A stretch of DNA of 64,000 bases from Mimachlamys varia (taxonomy: Eukaryota > Mollusca > Bivalvia > Pectinida > Pectinidae). Made by a program: the position numbers and the translations under genes. The stretch is taken from positions 2,455,501 to 2,519,500 of the forward strand of contig OX392530.1 in the NCBI GenBank assembly GCA_947623455.1, read 5' to 3'. Below are positions 11,135-22,763 of the stretch, piece by piece (position 1 is the stretch's first letter; each line of letters opens with the position of its first letter). The notes beneath the pieces were generated by a model, which did no database searches, was not told where the DNA came from, and saw only the letters and a program-made list of their open reading frames with translations.

Positions 11135-12400
11135 CATTAACCATTCAATTCATTTATTACCTTAAACCTTACGGTTTATCAGTACAAGATATATACATAC
11201 AAGTGCATATATACATTGCAAAATACAAATAGATACATGTACAACCCAATATAGTTCGGACACACACAAACCACAAGACACAACCGTAGCGATAGTGTAG
11301 AGAGGTATTTCACTAGATCAAAATGTGTTCAATTGTCTTTTGTTACAGAGGACAATAAATTTACCTAAATTCGACAAGATTCTGGTTTTAAAAATGTGTA
11401 CATTTTTTCCCGTATTAGGTTTTCTACGGTAGTACAGTTTGATGAAACGGTTTCCATAATGACTGCGTTTTATTACAAACGGTACAATCCACTGTCGCAA
11501 TACGTACAAATCCTATTAATTTGATCTAGGCCTATTACATTAAACTGTCCCATTTCAATATTCAGTTTATGAGACGACAATCTGATTTTTGCTATTTCTT
11601 TAAACCAAGAGGTTTCGTTAAATACGGTTTAAAGACAAAATTACCACTAATGAATTTTAGAAGTGGACATGCATTTTGATGACACATTCATATAGTCAAT
11701 ACATTGTTGTTGAAAAATATCTGTCATTCTATATTAAAAATTGATTAATGCTTTACCTTCATTCTGTGTATTTTCTGTTTGCTACACATATCCCAAACCT
11801 ATTCTTAACAGATTGTTTCTTATACTATCTGTCCACTCAGCGCCCTTTTCAACCATTTCATCGTAACATGCAATTGTCTGAGTTTTAACTTTCAGCAAAT
11901 ATTTGAAAATTATAAACTTTCGAATAATAATAAATGAAAGTCTTCCTAATTCATGATTGATCATGATATTTGGCGTACTTTTCTTAACCCCTAAATTCTC
12001 TTACAAAAATTGAGATGCAGTTTTTTTTAATAATAGGCGCTTTATGAAACCCCCAGCTTCAGATCTATAATTTAAAATGCTGCTTACAAAAGTGTAAAAA
12101 AACTAAGTTGGGTTTCGAAATTGAAATATTTACTTTTAAAAACATTCATAATTCCAAATAAAGCTTTTCAACCTTGTTCAGCTATTTTCTCTTGTGTTGT
12201 CAAGAATTTTCTGTTATATATCAACAGAATTCCTAGATATCTAAAACGAATCTCTAACAATTTCAGACTAATTACTTTATTGAATAATTTTCTATATTTC
12301 TCTTTATTTCTTCAATATATGGTTATCACTGAATTGTATTTTATATACAATTATGTGCTGATTACTCATTTGATAATTTTCTTTTTTTTCTTTATATCTG
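11135..12400 (-). pseudogene. Degraded LINE reverse transcriptase, 3' half
   Basis: Reading leftward from about 12400, fragments of a LINE polymerase C-terminal region appear in the expected order although phases shift and stops intervene: 'FRYLGILLIYNRKF' and 'EKIAEQG' followed after a stop by 'KALFGIMNV'; then 'LNYRSEAGGF'; then 'LGVKKSTPNIMINHELGRLS' at about 11950; then 'EWTDSIRNNLLRIGLGYV' at about 11790. A cysteine-bearing segment 'GQFNVIGLDQINRICTYC' (about 11520) and a tail 'TRILSNLGKFI' follow. The 3' end is a T-rich/AATAAATGAAT-like terminus near 11145. This order matches known non-LTR elements of the jockey/CR1/L2 type. Many stops and frameshifts show it is dead and old. The frame at 12121-12417 (+) is its antisense shadow. 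Confidence 0.7.
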
Positions 12401-13557
12401 TATCCTTGTATTTATGAAGAAAAAAAATGTAAAATTTAATGCATTTGTTTTACTGACTGTCCACAGTTAATTCTCATGTAAGGTGAGTTCACAGGTAAAT
12501 CACAGGTAAGGTGAAAAGGGCAGTTTATATGAAACAGTATATAATTGACTTCCCATTGTTCTCAAAAACAACACCTACCTATTGTTAAAAAAAATGTTGG
12601 CGTTCGGAGAACACACCATCGAGCTTGTGTGGCTAGTGTCGCTTTAATTTGGTCCAGACTCACGCCGATGGCTGATACAAATGTAAGACAATGGTATAAC
12701 ATTCCGTCCTCCAAATAAGTCTCATCTTTGTCTGACAAGAAACGATAGGACATACTTGAAAGCAGCCAGTGTTTTTTTAGGTCCTGTTTCTTCCGCGAAC
12801 GTGATCATTTAAATGGCACTAGTGTCTTGGTTTCGGGTGGTATTTGAGATGGTACAATATCACATTTTGTCATCAATGGAAAATTGTCTGGGGATCGTTT
12901 ATCGAGATAAGATAATCAGATATGTGCTTGTAACGGGTTTTTTGGTGTGATACAGCAGGGACTGTTTTTTTCTCACGATAACTTGTTGTGTCACACATAT
13001 CAGTCTCATTAGCAGGACATTTCTGAAGCGAACCCATGTCAGAACGTGATAACCAACGCAAAGTGTCTAAATTTGTCGCCAATATATCGCTGTTAGCAAT
13101 TCCTGGTGAAGCAAATTCAACACTTCCAAAACTAAAGACTAGCAGCAATGTGTGTAACATACTCTATTTTGTACTCTTAGTTCTTGCATATTGTACTTTT
13201 TGAATTGTTTATATTTTGATCGAGCCGATTATTGCTTTCAAGTACGGTAATATACGTTAACGTTATTATTGCATTAACACATTGGTGACATTTTTTTTTT
13301 AGTTTCATTGGGTTATGAAAAAACTTTTGTTTGTAAACTGTATGAATACAACCAATGGGAAATTAATTATGATAATTCTAAAAGTATATTAATTCATTTA
13401 TAGTTTATGGACTTGTTTTCGATAAGCACAAATAAAATCGACCTTTCTACGCCAATTTCTTTGTCTTTTGTTCTTTTGCAATGTACAAATAAAGGTAGTG
13501 AAATTATATTTTGAGGAATACTTCAATAAGATTTATAAATATATGCATTGGAAATTA
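12401..13557. other. Non-repetitive DNA, nothing recognised
   Basis: Minus-strand frames at 12562-12753 and 12873-13160 resemble no family I know and have no clear splice sites. Short palindromic phrases (AGGTGAGTTCACAGGTAAATC) occur near 12481. Confidence 0.4.
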
Positions 13558-14020
13558 ATGTAAAAAAATCAGAGAATACCAAAGAGCTGAAAGAAAACAT
13601 AACCCGAACTAGGAGCAATATATAAACAAAGGAAAGATTTACACGTAGACCATTGTAAAAGTATTAAGAAAACAAAACCAAGGCCCGTATTCATGAAACT
13701 GTTCTCATGCTCAAGCATGGTTTCTGTGCTCAAGCCAGCTTTCTTGCAACTCACCGAAATCATGTCAACGACCAAGAAGTTAATTGTGAATGTTGAAATT
13801 AGTATATTGCTTCACGGGTCTTTATTTTCCCCGAAACTTTGATATAATAAGGGTTTTTAAATAAATTATAGCCAGAACAAGAAATCAGTGTTAAGCACAA
13901 ATTCCATGCTTGCGCATGAGGAAGGTTTCATGAATACTGACCCGGGTGAACCGGAATAGTAAGCGTTTTCCGTTTCATCGACGACGCTCGCCATGTAAAA
14001 CTAGTTCAGATCCAAGTAAA
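13558..14020 (-). mobile_element. Family A copy A2, interrupted by an inverted-repeat element
   Basis: The left part (13558-13680, 'CAGAGAATACCAAAGAGC' to 'AAACAAAACCA') and right part (13946-14020, 'CCGGAATAGTAAGCG' to 'GATCCAAGTAAATGTCA') are consecutive segments of the family A consensus in reverse orientation. They are separated by a 265-bp insertion that no other copy has. The break falls in what is 'GACCAGGTGTTCCGG' in other copies. Confidence 0.75.
13681..13945. mobile_element. MITE-like element (family C, copy 1) nested in A2
   Basis: Terminal inverted repeats read 'CCCGTATTCATGAAAC' plus 'TTCTCATGCTCAAGCATGG' on the left, with the same sequence in reverse on the right ('CCATGCTTGCGCATGAGG' then 'GGTTTCATGAATACTGACCC'). 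There is no coding capacity inside. A second copy with the same ends lies at 46308-46572. The GGGCCCGTTTTCATGAAAC-type end resembles common non-autonomous hAT-like elements, but I see no clear 8-bp target duplication here. Confidence 0.75.
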
Positions 14021-15810
14021 TGTCATGGATAAAACATCAATTAATTACTGTACCATTTATTAGGTCCAATTTCATTTCAGTTGCACAACAAAGGCTCGGG
14101 AAAGCTTCAGTGTTAAAAACGACAAAGAAGAATTAAATACGAAATGCATGTACCAAATTGCGATTACTTTTATAACTGTGTTATAGTGCAAGTATTGACG
14201 AAGAGAAACAGCTGTATCACTAACATCATCTGACGTCATTCGCACCGCACGAAATCTCAATGTTCCTGCTCTTTGGTATTTCTAGCTCAAAATTTTCAAT
14301 CGTTTAGTAATATGTTAAATATATCTGAAATAGATATCCATATACTAGTAGAAGGAGGAAATAATGTATTATTTTGTTATTTATAGTCATGATGTTTGTT
14401 TTCTTCTGATCAGAGAACTGACAGTATTCTTTAGTTTGCCATGGGACATACTTGTATAAGCCAGTATACTAAGTGAAAAGGTGATAAAAGAAACAATTTT
14501 AGTAGATTCTATTCTAGCAATTGATAAAAAGAAAAAAAAACTTTATATACTGAACAAATAAAACATTCTACGTACATGTAGGTACAAGTATGATAGAGGT
14601 TATAAGGGATAGCTGGTAACCTTTGTGTGAACATCGTTTAACGTCGAGCAACGCGCCTGCTTCCGGTAAAAGTATTCGGACTTCCGGTAAATCGATTCGT
14701 ACGACCTATTAATTTAAGCAGATGCGCATTTACTGAAAACCTGGATTGATTTAATCACACAAAAATGGCGTGATAGCGACATTTGCAATATGTCAATGGC
14801 TACCATCAAAGAAGAACAAAACAAATTGTTATGGCGAAACTGAAAAACTACACTTGTGAATGAAAGTGAACAGTTCCTAAAACGAGGCCCGTCTGTCTCC
14901 CGCGATGATCAAACAGCGTACCGTTGGACAGAGTATTATGGGATGTGAAAATAGCTGTGTTTATGTTGACATTACAAATCGATAGGTTTATATATATTAA
15001 CTTTAAAGAAAAATCGATTGGTTTATAACATCTTGTGAAAATCAATGAATTTATATCTCGGATACAATACACGTGAGTAATATAGAAATGCTTATAAATA
15101 GAAATCAACATGTTTATGAATTCAATTATTACTTGAAATTCACAGTAACGAAACAACAGTCGGAAGTATAGAAAACCGAGAACAATAAAACAGTTTAGCA
15201 CTCCTTGTTCAGTCTAGGATTTCTGTGTTTTACGCCGCGCTAACAACTGTGATTATTTGAATGGGTACTAGATTTTAGTGGAGGAAATCCGGAGTAACCA
15301 GAAGCAGATGGCGACTACTATCCACGTAAATCTGAATACAAGACCATGTGGCGGAGGGCTAGTTGTAGCAGAATGTCAGACGTTTCGATATATTAAACAA
15401 TTTCGTCATTTCGATCCCCCATTTAAGTTGTAAATATGATATTTTGATTTACAACGATGATTGTTTCTGACTCTGTTGTACTTTGTACTCTGTTGAAACT
15501 TATTTACATATTACCTGTAATTTCTGGTTGATAGTCTATGAACTAGAAATAAAGAAAACGGTATGGTCAACTATATGTACTGATCCAAAACAAACAAACG
15601 TGCTTTGGATGCGTGTTACTAGAATTGTTACATTTAAAATATCATTTTGGTTGGATGTGCGAGGTTGATAGCCTTTAGAAACGATTAGGTTAGTAATAGG
15701 GTTACGTTTATTAACTGTATGTCGAAAATGTTCCTCTATTGCATGCTGTTGTTCTTAGGCAGATAGCTTTATAGAAGAATTGAAATGTTGTCGTCATATC
15801 ATATTTCTTT
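14021..15810. other. AT-rich DNA without recognised features
   Basis: Includes the longest minus-strand frame of the region (14848-15201, 117 codons, starting at GTG). It is rich in I, F and Y, and I recognise nothing in it. A TGACGTCA motif lies near 14231. No repeat is detected. Confidence 0.45.
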
Positions 15811-16280
15811 GAATAAAATAAAATAAGAGAATACCGAAGCGTCAACATAATCATAATCCAAACTCAAATTCGATTAAACCAGGGGCAAAATTTGAACAAA
15901 GGAAAGATTTACATGGAGATCCTTGCAAAAGTACAAGAGAATAAGACCAAGTGTTCCGAAAGAGTAAGCGTCTTCTGCTTCATCGACGACACCCGCCATG
16001 TAAATCTTTGTCACATCCAAGTAAACATCAAGGTCTCAAAATGAGAACCGAGTATCATTGTCAATCACAACAAGTTAACACACTAATGAGCATACTGAAA
16101 AACGTTCATCTTCATATCACTTAAAGATACAGAATATTTCTCAATGAGACAAAGATGGCGACCATAAAACTTGCCCATAGTACTGATCAACCTGCATCTC
16201 TCGAATCCTTGTGTTGTTAGTTTGTTTGTCAGCAGTCGACATCGATCACGAAAATCAATAATAGTTGTTTTAACCACATG
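15811..16280 (-). mobile_element. Family A copy A3 with reverse transcriptase C-terminus
   Basis: Reading leftward, an open frame (16277-16083) encodes the C-terminal end of a reverse transcriptase-like protein with the segments LLTNKLTTQGFERCRL, KFYGRH and EKYSVSLSDMKMNVF, ending at a TAG. The roughly 290-bp family A 3' end follows directly, finishing with 'GTATTCTCTTATTTTATTTT'. This copy ties the dispersed non-coding block to its parent element. The RT family is one I recognise as widespread in animal genomes. Its clade (Penelope-like or another non-LTR group) I cannot settle by eye. The copy is strongly 5'-truncated. Confidence 0.75.
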
Positions 16281-16344
16281 AATTTTTTAACAAATTGTAG
16301 TCAATTTAGATTTCAATTTCATGTTCTTGTGTGTTGTTTAATAT

Positions 16345-16670
16345 TCTGTATCTTTAAGTGATATGAAGAGGGACGTTTTTGAGTATGCTCGTTAGTGTGT
16401 TTACTTGTTGTGATTGACAATGATAGTCAGTTCTCGTTTTGATAACTTGATGTTCACTTGGATGACGGAAATATTTACATGGCGGTTGTCGTCGATGAAG
16501 CAGAAGACGCTTACTCTTCCGGAACACCTGGTCTTATTCTCTTGTACTTTTACGAGAGTCTCCGTGTAAATCTTTCCTTTGTTCCTATTTTGCCTGTAGT
16601 TTTATCGATTTTGAGTTCGGATTATGGTTTTGTTGACGCTTTGATATTCTCTGATTTTTTTTTATGTTTC
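16345..16670 (+). mobile_element. Family A copy A4, facing A3
   Basis: Sense-strand copy beginning near 'TATTCTGTATCTTTAAGTG' (the last codons of the RT frame) and running through 'ACTTGATGTTCACTTGGATG', 'ACGCTTACTCTTCCGG' and 'GACGCTTTGATATTCTCTG' to a T-run. With A3 it forms inverted arms of about 320 bp separated by about 200 bp. The frame at 16458-16799 runs through this non-coding block and is not a gene. Confidence 0.8.
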
Positions 16671-16871
16671 TCAAACTTTCTCCAGTTTAAGGCAATGAGA
16701 ATATTATTACTTTGCAACAGATCTAAGTTCAATGCTGGGAATAAAATAACCTATTGCAATCATTTCCTTAATCAAATTGTACATAATATTTTGAGGTAGA
16801 TAAGTGTGTATTCTTATAAACATTTTCATAATGCAGTCTTAAGGTAAATGTTAGCATTAAAATGCATTCGT

Positions 16872-17050
16872 GTGGTCGATGAAGCAGAAGACGCTTACCC
16901 TTCCGGAACACCTGGTCTTATTCTTTTATACTTTTACGAGGGTCTCCATGTAAACATTTCCTTTGTTCACAATGTGCCTTTAGTTTAATCGATTTTGAGT
17001 CCGGATTATGGTTTTGTTGATGCTTTGGTATTCACTGATTTTTTTTTCAT
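16872..17050 (+). mobile_element. Family A copy A5 (short)
   Basis: Begins abruptly at 'GTGGTCGATGAAGCAGAAG' and runs through 'TTCCGGAACACCTGGTC' to 'GATGCTTTGGTATTCACTG' plus T-run. The common 3' end and a variable 5' start fit target-primed reverse transcription products. Confidence 0.8.
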
Positions 17051-18657
17051 GACTGTCTACCTTGAAGCTGAATACCGGAAATTGTACTAATATTGTTCAA
17101 AACACGTGCTTCCATATAAGGTAGGTTTTTTATTGAATAAAATGGAAGTTGAGTAAGACGTTACACAAAGACCGTTTGTGTCCCAACAGATCAATAAATG
17201 TGTCTTTTTGTACCTCCACAGGTGCTCCGTAAGTGAAGCAGACGACATGTTCGTCCAATTGTTCCATAGTTGCAGATGCTGATCAGTCACGTGAGAGCAC
17301 GTGAGCTGTGTCATAGCGCGCGAGTCCCATCAGAAGCCGTGATAGTGTGGGAATTAGACAGCAACGTTGACAGTTATATAGTGGACGGTACACGAGGAGC
17401 AGACGACACAAAATACAGTGATGGATACGTTTCCCGCCATTTAACTATTTTGTTTTCTTCCTGCAAAAGACTTGCAGAGTTGTTTACTATTTGTGATGGC
17501 TGAATATAGTTGAAGTATTTGATAACATACAGCTTTGATCAAGTATAATCCACGTAGTGTTGTAATGATGTGTCATACGTATTGCCGGATCGATATGAGT
17601 GCTGTGATTGCAGGTAGACTTGTTTTCTTCAGGTGGACCGCGGATAACAAATATGCCCCCTGGTTAGAATTTTACATATTCTGAGCTAGCAGTGTTAACA
17701 TATGGTATCGTCCTGGAGAACTGACAAAACTGTTAATGTAATGGTCGCAATCGTGATTCTCTAGAAACACAGGCTCCGCTTATAGCAACTAGTGGAATTG
17801 ATTAAAAGACCAAAATGATGGCATCTATGCTGTGATTAAACATGTCAGGCAAATGGCCCTGCACCTCTTTCTTCAAATCCACTTCCTGATATTTATTCAG
17901 GTATGAATTTCAGTTAAAAGAATTAATGAAAATGATGTATTTTTAATATTCCTGTTGATTGAATTGCGTTCTGGCCGTTCGCAGCTATATCACCTCGGGA
18001 GTGTCGTTATATCATCATTGTCACCGGCACTTTACCGACACGAGCGGGGAGTTCTTACTGAGCAGTCGCTAGTCCTCCTCATGCTCTGCACTTTTCCAGT
18101 GGTGATTGTAATGGACACTTTGTGATTGACCGGTGCCATTCCATTGGTGGATATACGTCAGTAACACACATAGCTTGACCATTAGTGGTGTGTTCATTGA
18201 ATAAGCGAGTATCCTGTTAACTAGTAAGGCGATATTGGTTTACGGATATATTCGTTTGGGATGTAATTTCAAGTGGTCTTCATTATGCGGCTGACCATAT
18301 TATTGTAATAATGTTATTCCATGGTAGTAAGCTTTTCATTATAGACCTATAGGGATGTATATGACATTTCGACGACATTTTCATCATATTCAAGTAGACT
18401 CCGGTTACTCGCGAGAACAAAACAGCCCAACAAGAGGAATAATGGGAAGATTATGACCAGCTTATCAAGCCTGAAAAAGTCTACCATAATTTGTTTTCAA
18501 AAATCCTTAAGACCGCGGTTCCAGTTGATGTTTTGTTAGTATTTGTCTTAAGTTTTCGACGTACATGTGCTGTGGATTTTTTGGGATTTATTCGTTGGCC
18601 GGAGGGGCCAGAATATCTGGATGATTGTTATAGAACACTGACCGTTGGTCAATCAGC
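17051..18657 (+). promoter_or_regulatory. Possible promoter / 5' leader region
   Basis: Repeat-free, with higher GC than its surroundings and leading into the best exon candidate in the window. Two CACGTG-type E-boxes lie close together near 17286-17300 (GTCACGTGAGAGCACGTGAG), and CCAAT/ATTGG words occur. No TATA box is placed convincingly and no transcription start can be read from the sequence. This is an inference from position and composition only. Confidence 0.25.
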
Positions 18658-18755
18658 ATGAAACACCCTGATAAAACCCAGGCAATGCTTCTCGAGAACT
18701 TAAGGATTATATCCGAGCACAGGAGACGATCTCTGGCGATAAACGAGAACTACAG
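18658..18755 (+). CDS. Candidate first coding exon, unidentified protein
   Basis: An ATG with a purine at -3 (CAGCATGA) is the first Met after an in-frame TAG (18631-18633). The frame runs 32 codons plus 2 nt and ends at a textbook donor, 'AACTACAG|GTGAGTAAC'. The peptide starts MKHPDKTQAMLLENLR and continues with ISEHRRRSLAINENY: charged, helix-prone, without a signal peptide or membrane segment. I do not recognise the family. Exit phase is 2. The next exon is unknown; a phase-compatible open segment at 47080-47200 is one possibility. What is seen is the open frame, Kozak-like context and donor; that it is transcribed is inference. A chance combination remains possible. Confidence 0.35.
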
Positions 18756-21700
18756 GTGAGTAACACAGTTTATATTTCATCACAGTTAACAAATGAAGTA
18801 ATATTTTTAAAAACCCATACAAACCTTTCATATCTGAATTTCTTAATTGAAGTTAGAAGACAGTATATGAAATAAACACATACTTTTTATAGAAATTTGA
18901 TTAATATTATTATTTTAAGGGCAGACATTATATAAATATGTGTGTAAACTGTTCTACTACATACACGTACGTACATGTATTTTGTTGCATGTTTATTTTG
19001 TAGGCAAGTATAGTGTACGCACATGTGTATGTATATTAAATACCTACCAATTATCATATCAGTATGACATTAAGTCTAATGAAAAATGTTTGAGGCCTAA
19101 CGTTGTACATATTATACAGCGAGACAGGGTTTCTAGCAAAATAATCTCACAATCAATATCGATGTTTGAAGGTGAAGGTAAGGCACGTAAATAGAAACAC
19201 GGGGACTTTGGGTGATCTGCGATTAGTACCTCCTTTCTTTAGTAGTGTTTACAGGTTAGGAGTTCACGTGCATGCATGTTTACGTACATTGTACTTGTAT
19301 CCGTCATACAAGACGGATTCAGACCCCTTGACGTTTTACCTTCTTAACGGTGGCGATTGCAATCGTTCATTCATAAGAATATGTACCATTGTCAACTAGC
19401 TGAATTGTAGACAGAACTTGTCTTCAGTAAAATGATCAAATAGTTATAATATTTCAATGAGAGCTGAACCCAAACAGGTGTTTTTAAGTAACTTCAGAAA
19501 CATCCAACTGAACTACACTGTACCATACAAGTGCCTCAATTTATAGTGGCCCGTGATATTGTATTTAATAACAATTTTTGCAGTGAAATATCGAAAATAA
19601 TTCATTTCATAAAGAGATATTTTTTCACTGGTGAGAAATTTGTGAAAATATCACTTTTATGCTTTGACCAATCAAAACATGTTTTACAAACGAAATTTAG
19701 AAGAATACAAAGCTACCCATCCTGTCAAATGCTAGTTAGCTTAGCGATACGCAGGCCTTATTTTACTGCTCAGTAATATCAGATCAGTTGCTTGTAATTG
19801 GGAACCATTCTCTAGGGAAAGACAAACTTTAATTTCACACTAAACTTTCATCTAAAGTAAGCTGGCGAACTATCCAGATCAGAAATCATATCTGTTTGAT
19901 ATATTATATTTGTATATTTATTTCCATTTCAATAGAGCCGAAGTTCCAATTACAGAAGTGATAACAAATAAATAATATATAACATAAGAGTAAAACAACT
20001 ACAAAGTTAAAAAGCAAGTACAGTATATAAAATGCACACACATATAAATAAAATGTCAGTCAAGTTATGAACAGTAAAATCTGTCAGGAACATGACCAAG
20101 GTAGTTAAAATTAATTTTTACTCTGTCAAAAACACTATATTTTCTTACATTTATACAGGAATAAAACAGTGTTGAGCTACACGACCTTAAAAACGATTTG
20201 GAACTAAAATGTTGATTTCTCCTGTTTAAATAACTACAATCAAACATGTTTTGTACACATTTGAATAAAAATATTGAATCTATCGGATGAAACTGGTGTC
20301 AAACGAAACATTGAGCGTCATCAGCGTCAAAAATTCGGAAGTCATGTAATTGACAGAAAGTATGAGAGAAGTAGGGTCACAGAAATAGTAATAAAGTATA
20401 CCATACTAAGAGGGTGTTCATATTTTTATCATCTGGAGAAATGACGAAGGAACAGCTCTGCAATTCCTAACTCTTGAGAATTTTGAATTCTACGCTTTTC
20501 AACAACGCGTAATGACCTCTGTTGTTAATAGGACATCAATATAGTAATTCAACCTACTGTACTTTAAAATGTCAGACTAAATACATCTTTTCATTGAAAT
20601 AAGTTATTGTTATAATGAAATGAATTAAGTGATGAGTTTTTAAATTTTATTGAAATATTTGTAGAGTGAACTATATTTTGTCGCGTATTGTTGTCTAGTC
20701 TTGCTGGCGGTAAAAGTACTTGTTTCAACATAAAGTATTATCAGCTTGATGTGTCGTTTCGTGTTCCCAGGTAGATACTTGCAATAAAACTTTAATAAAC
20801 AGAATATCTAATACAATTGTAACAGTTTCAGTGATACCAAATATATTTCACTTGTGCGGAAAATAGATTAGTATTTTTAATGAGTGCAGAGCTTGACAGA
20901 TACAAAATGAAAATATTACATATGTAGCCCCATTCATGAAATATATTTGGTATTACCGAAGACACTGTTAAATATTCTCTATGTATCGTGTTCTGTAACT
21001 TAACGGTCCATCGACACTTTGAGTTACATTTTGTATTTAAGGCCAAACAGCAATGTTTAAAATAGACATCCACAAAACATGAAATATAAATCCAGAATGA
21101 AAGGGTTTCGAATATACACTATACGTAAAGATGTCGATATTGTCAATATTGTCAACATTGAAGGAAATATCAATGTAACATACTCTATTTTATTATACAG
21201 ATTAACTGATTTCATTCGGGACATATTATGAAATGGTCAAGTTTCTGTTTGAAATCCGTACATTCTATCATAAAGTGTGAAATTAATCTAAACAGCTGTT
21301 GAAACAGATGGACATAAAACTGACCACTCTATCTTTCAATATATGATGGGCGTTATTCCGTAAACTGCATATTATTTTAATATCCCCTCTGTTGGTTGTA
21401 TATTCTTCAACAGGACAATATTTTGTGATGCATGTATATCTGAAGTACCTGATTGGCAGAATGTGTATTTCCCCGAAGTAATTGATACATGTTTTGGTGT
21501 TTCGGGATATCAGAGTATTTCTCTGATGTCCTTCGTATTTAGAAGACAAGTTTGAGACCTAAATGGTGTTTTGTTTTGTATCGTTTTGTACCGACATTGT
21601 GAGATATTTTTGATATCGAAAACAGTCGACAGAGTGTGTATATACCGATAAAATCATATGATTGCATCATGTGTTTGTATGTACATGTACCGAAAGCTAG

Positions 21701-22763
21701 AATATGCTGGTTCAATATCTGAGAATATCTCTTTATCAAAATATTTTATACCTCGGGTTGTTTTTTTTTGTTTTTTTTTGTCGCCGTGAACAGTTCATGT
21801 TGTAGCTATACTTTAATGTTATACATTAGACTTCGTTACACCAGACCTACAACGTATCAGAGACAGGTGTGAAACCTACTTAAGGTGACACAGATAAGCA
21901 CGACAAGGCTGAGGTGGGGGATACTGAACATGTAACAATGTAGAAGTTAAAAGATACATTTCGTCGGGCATTTTTGGAGTCAATTTTGATGCTTCATAAT
22001 CCCCTATACCTATACTATTGTAGAAGCTTCTTTATATTATAGTTTCTCCAACTCCTCCTCCTCTCGTCTCTTCAATATTCCTCCTTACTGCAAATTAATT
22101 ATTTGAGATGTCATACAATATATTTTTAGATCAATTTATTATTGTTCCAAATTTAGTCTTTTATTTGTAGATTTATGGAATTAAAAAATCCATGAATAAC
22201 CTAATATGAATTGAAAATCTGAGTTTGTGTATCTGTAGACAATATCATACACTTTCAGAACACAAATTAATTAAACAGTATTGTGTTGTTTAAATCTTGT
22301 TCAAGTTAATGTTTGAATAGAAATGATTTTTAAAAAAATCATGAAAAAATTAATTCAGTAATATTTCTGACTCGTTGATTACAGATTGAATCTCGCCAGA
22401 CTTGTAAATTATCACCACTGCGTTATTTTATGATGTAATAGTAACCCCCGCCGTGTGATGCTGGTTGTTAAATGCTGAAACTATCACCTGTTTTTAACCA
22501 CGACGGGACTCTTAATTTTACATTTTTGTGCCATTACGTGGATTGGTGTATAAGGATCAATGGCGGATGACAGGGTCATATATCATAGCTGTTCATTGAT
22601 CAGTTATTTATTCATTGGAGTAATTATTGGAATTTGAACGCGATGCTTTAAAGTTCTTCATACGGAAGCGTCACTAGTAAAGCATATATATACACTGCTA
22701 CATTATATCTTAATATGTCAGTATAACCAGACGCTTCTACAGATAAAACAGACGTGCATGTAT
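18756..22763. other. AT-rich DNA, intron-like, with possible LINE tails
   Basis: No coding sequence recognised in 4 kb. Around 19918-20060 a 'TTTATTTCCATTTCAATAG' start followed by A-rich, weakly patterned sequence resembles the 3' terminus of a LINE in reverse orientation, but no protein motif supports it. A 'GTTTTTTTTTGTTTTTTTTT' tract lies near 21760-21780. Minus-strand frames at 20828-21739 are not recognised. Confidence 0.4.

Noticed and set aside
14848..15201. 117-codon minus frame with hydrophobic start
   Set aside because: It begins at GTG, is dominated by residues expected from AT-rich DNA, and no family or splice site supports it.
16458..16799. 113-codon forward frame
   Set aside because: It runs through the non-coding 3' end of a family A copy in a phase closed in the other copies.
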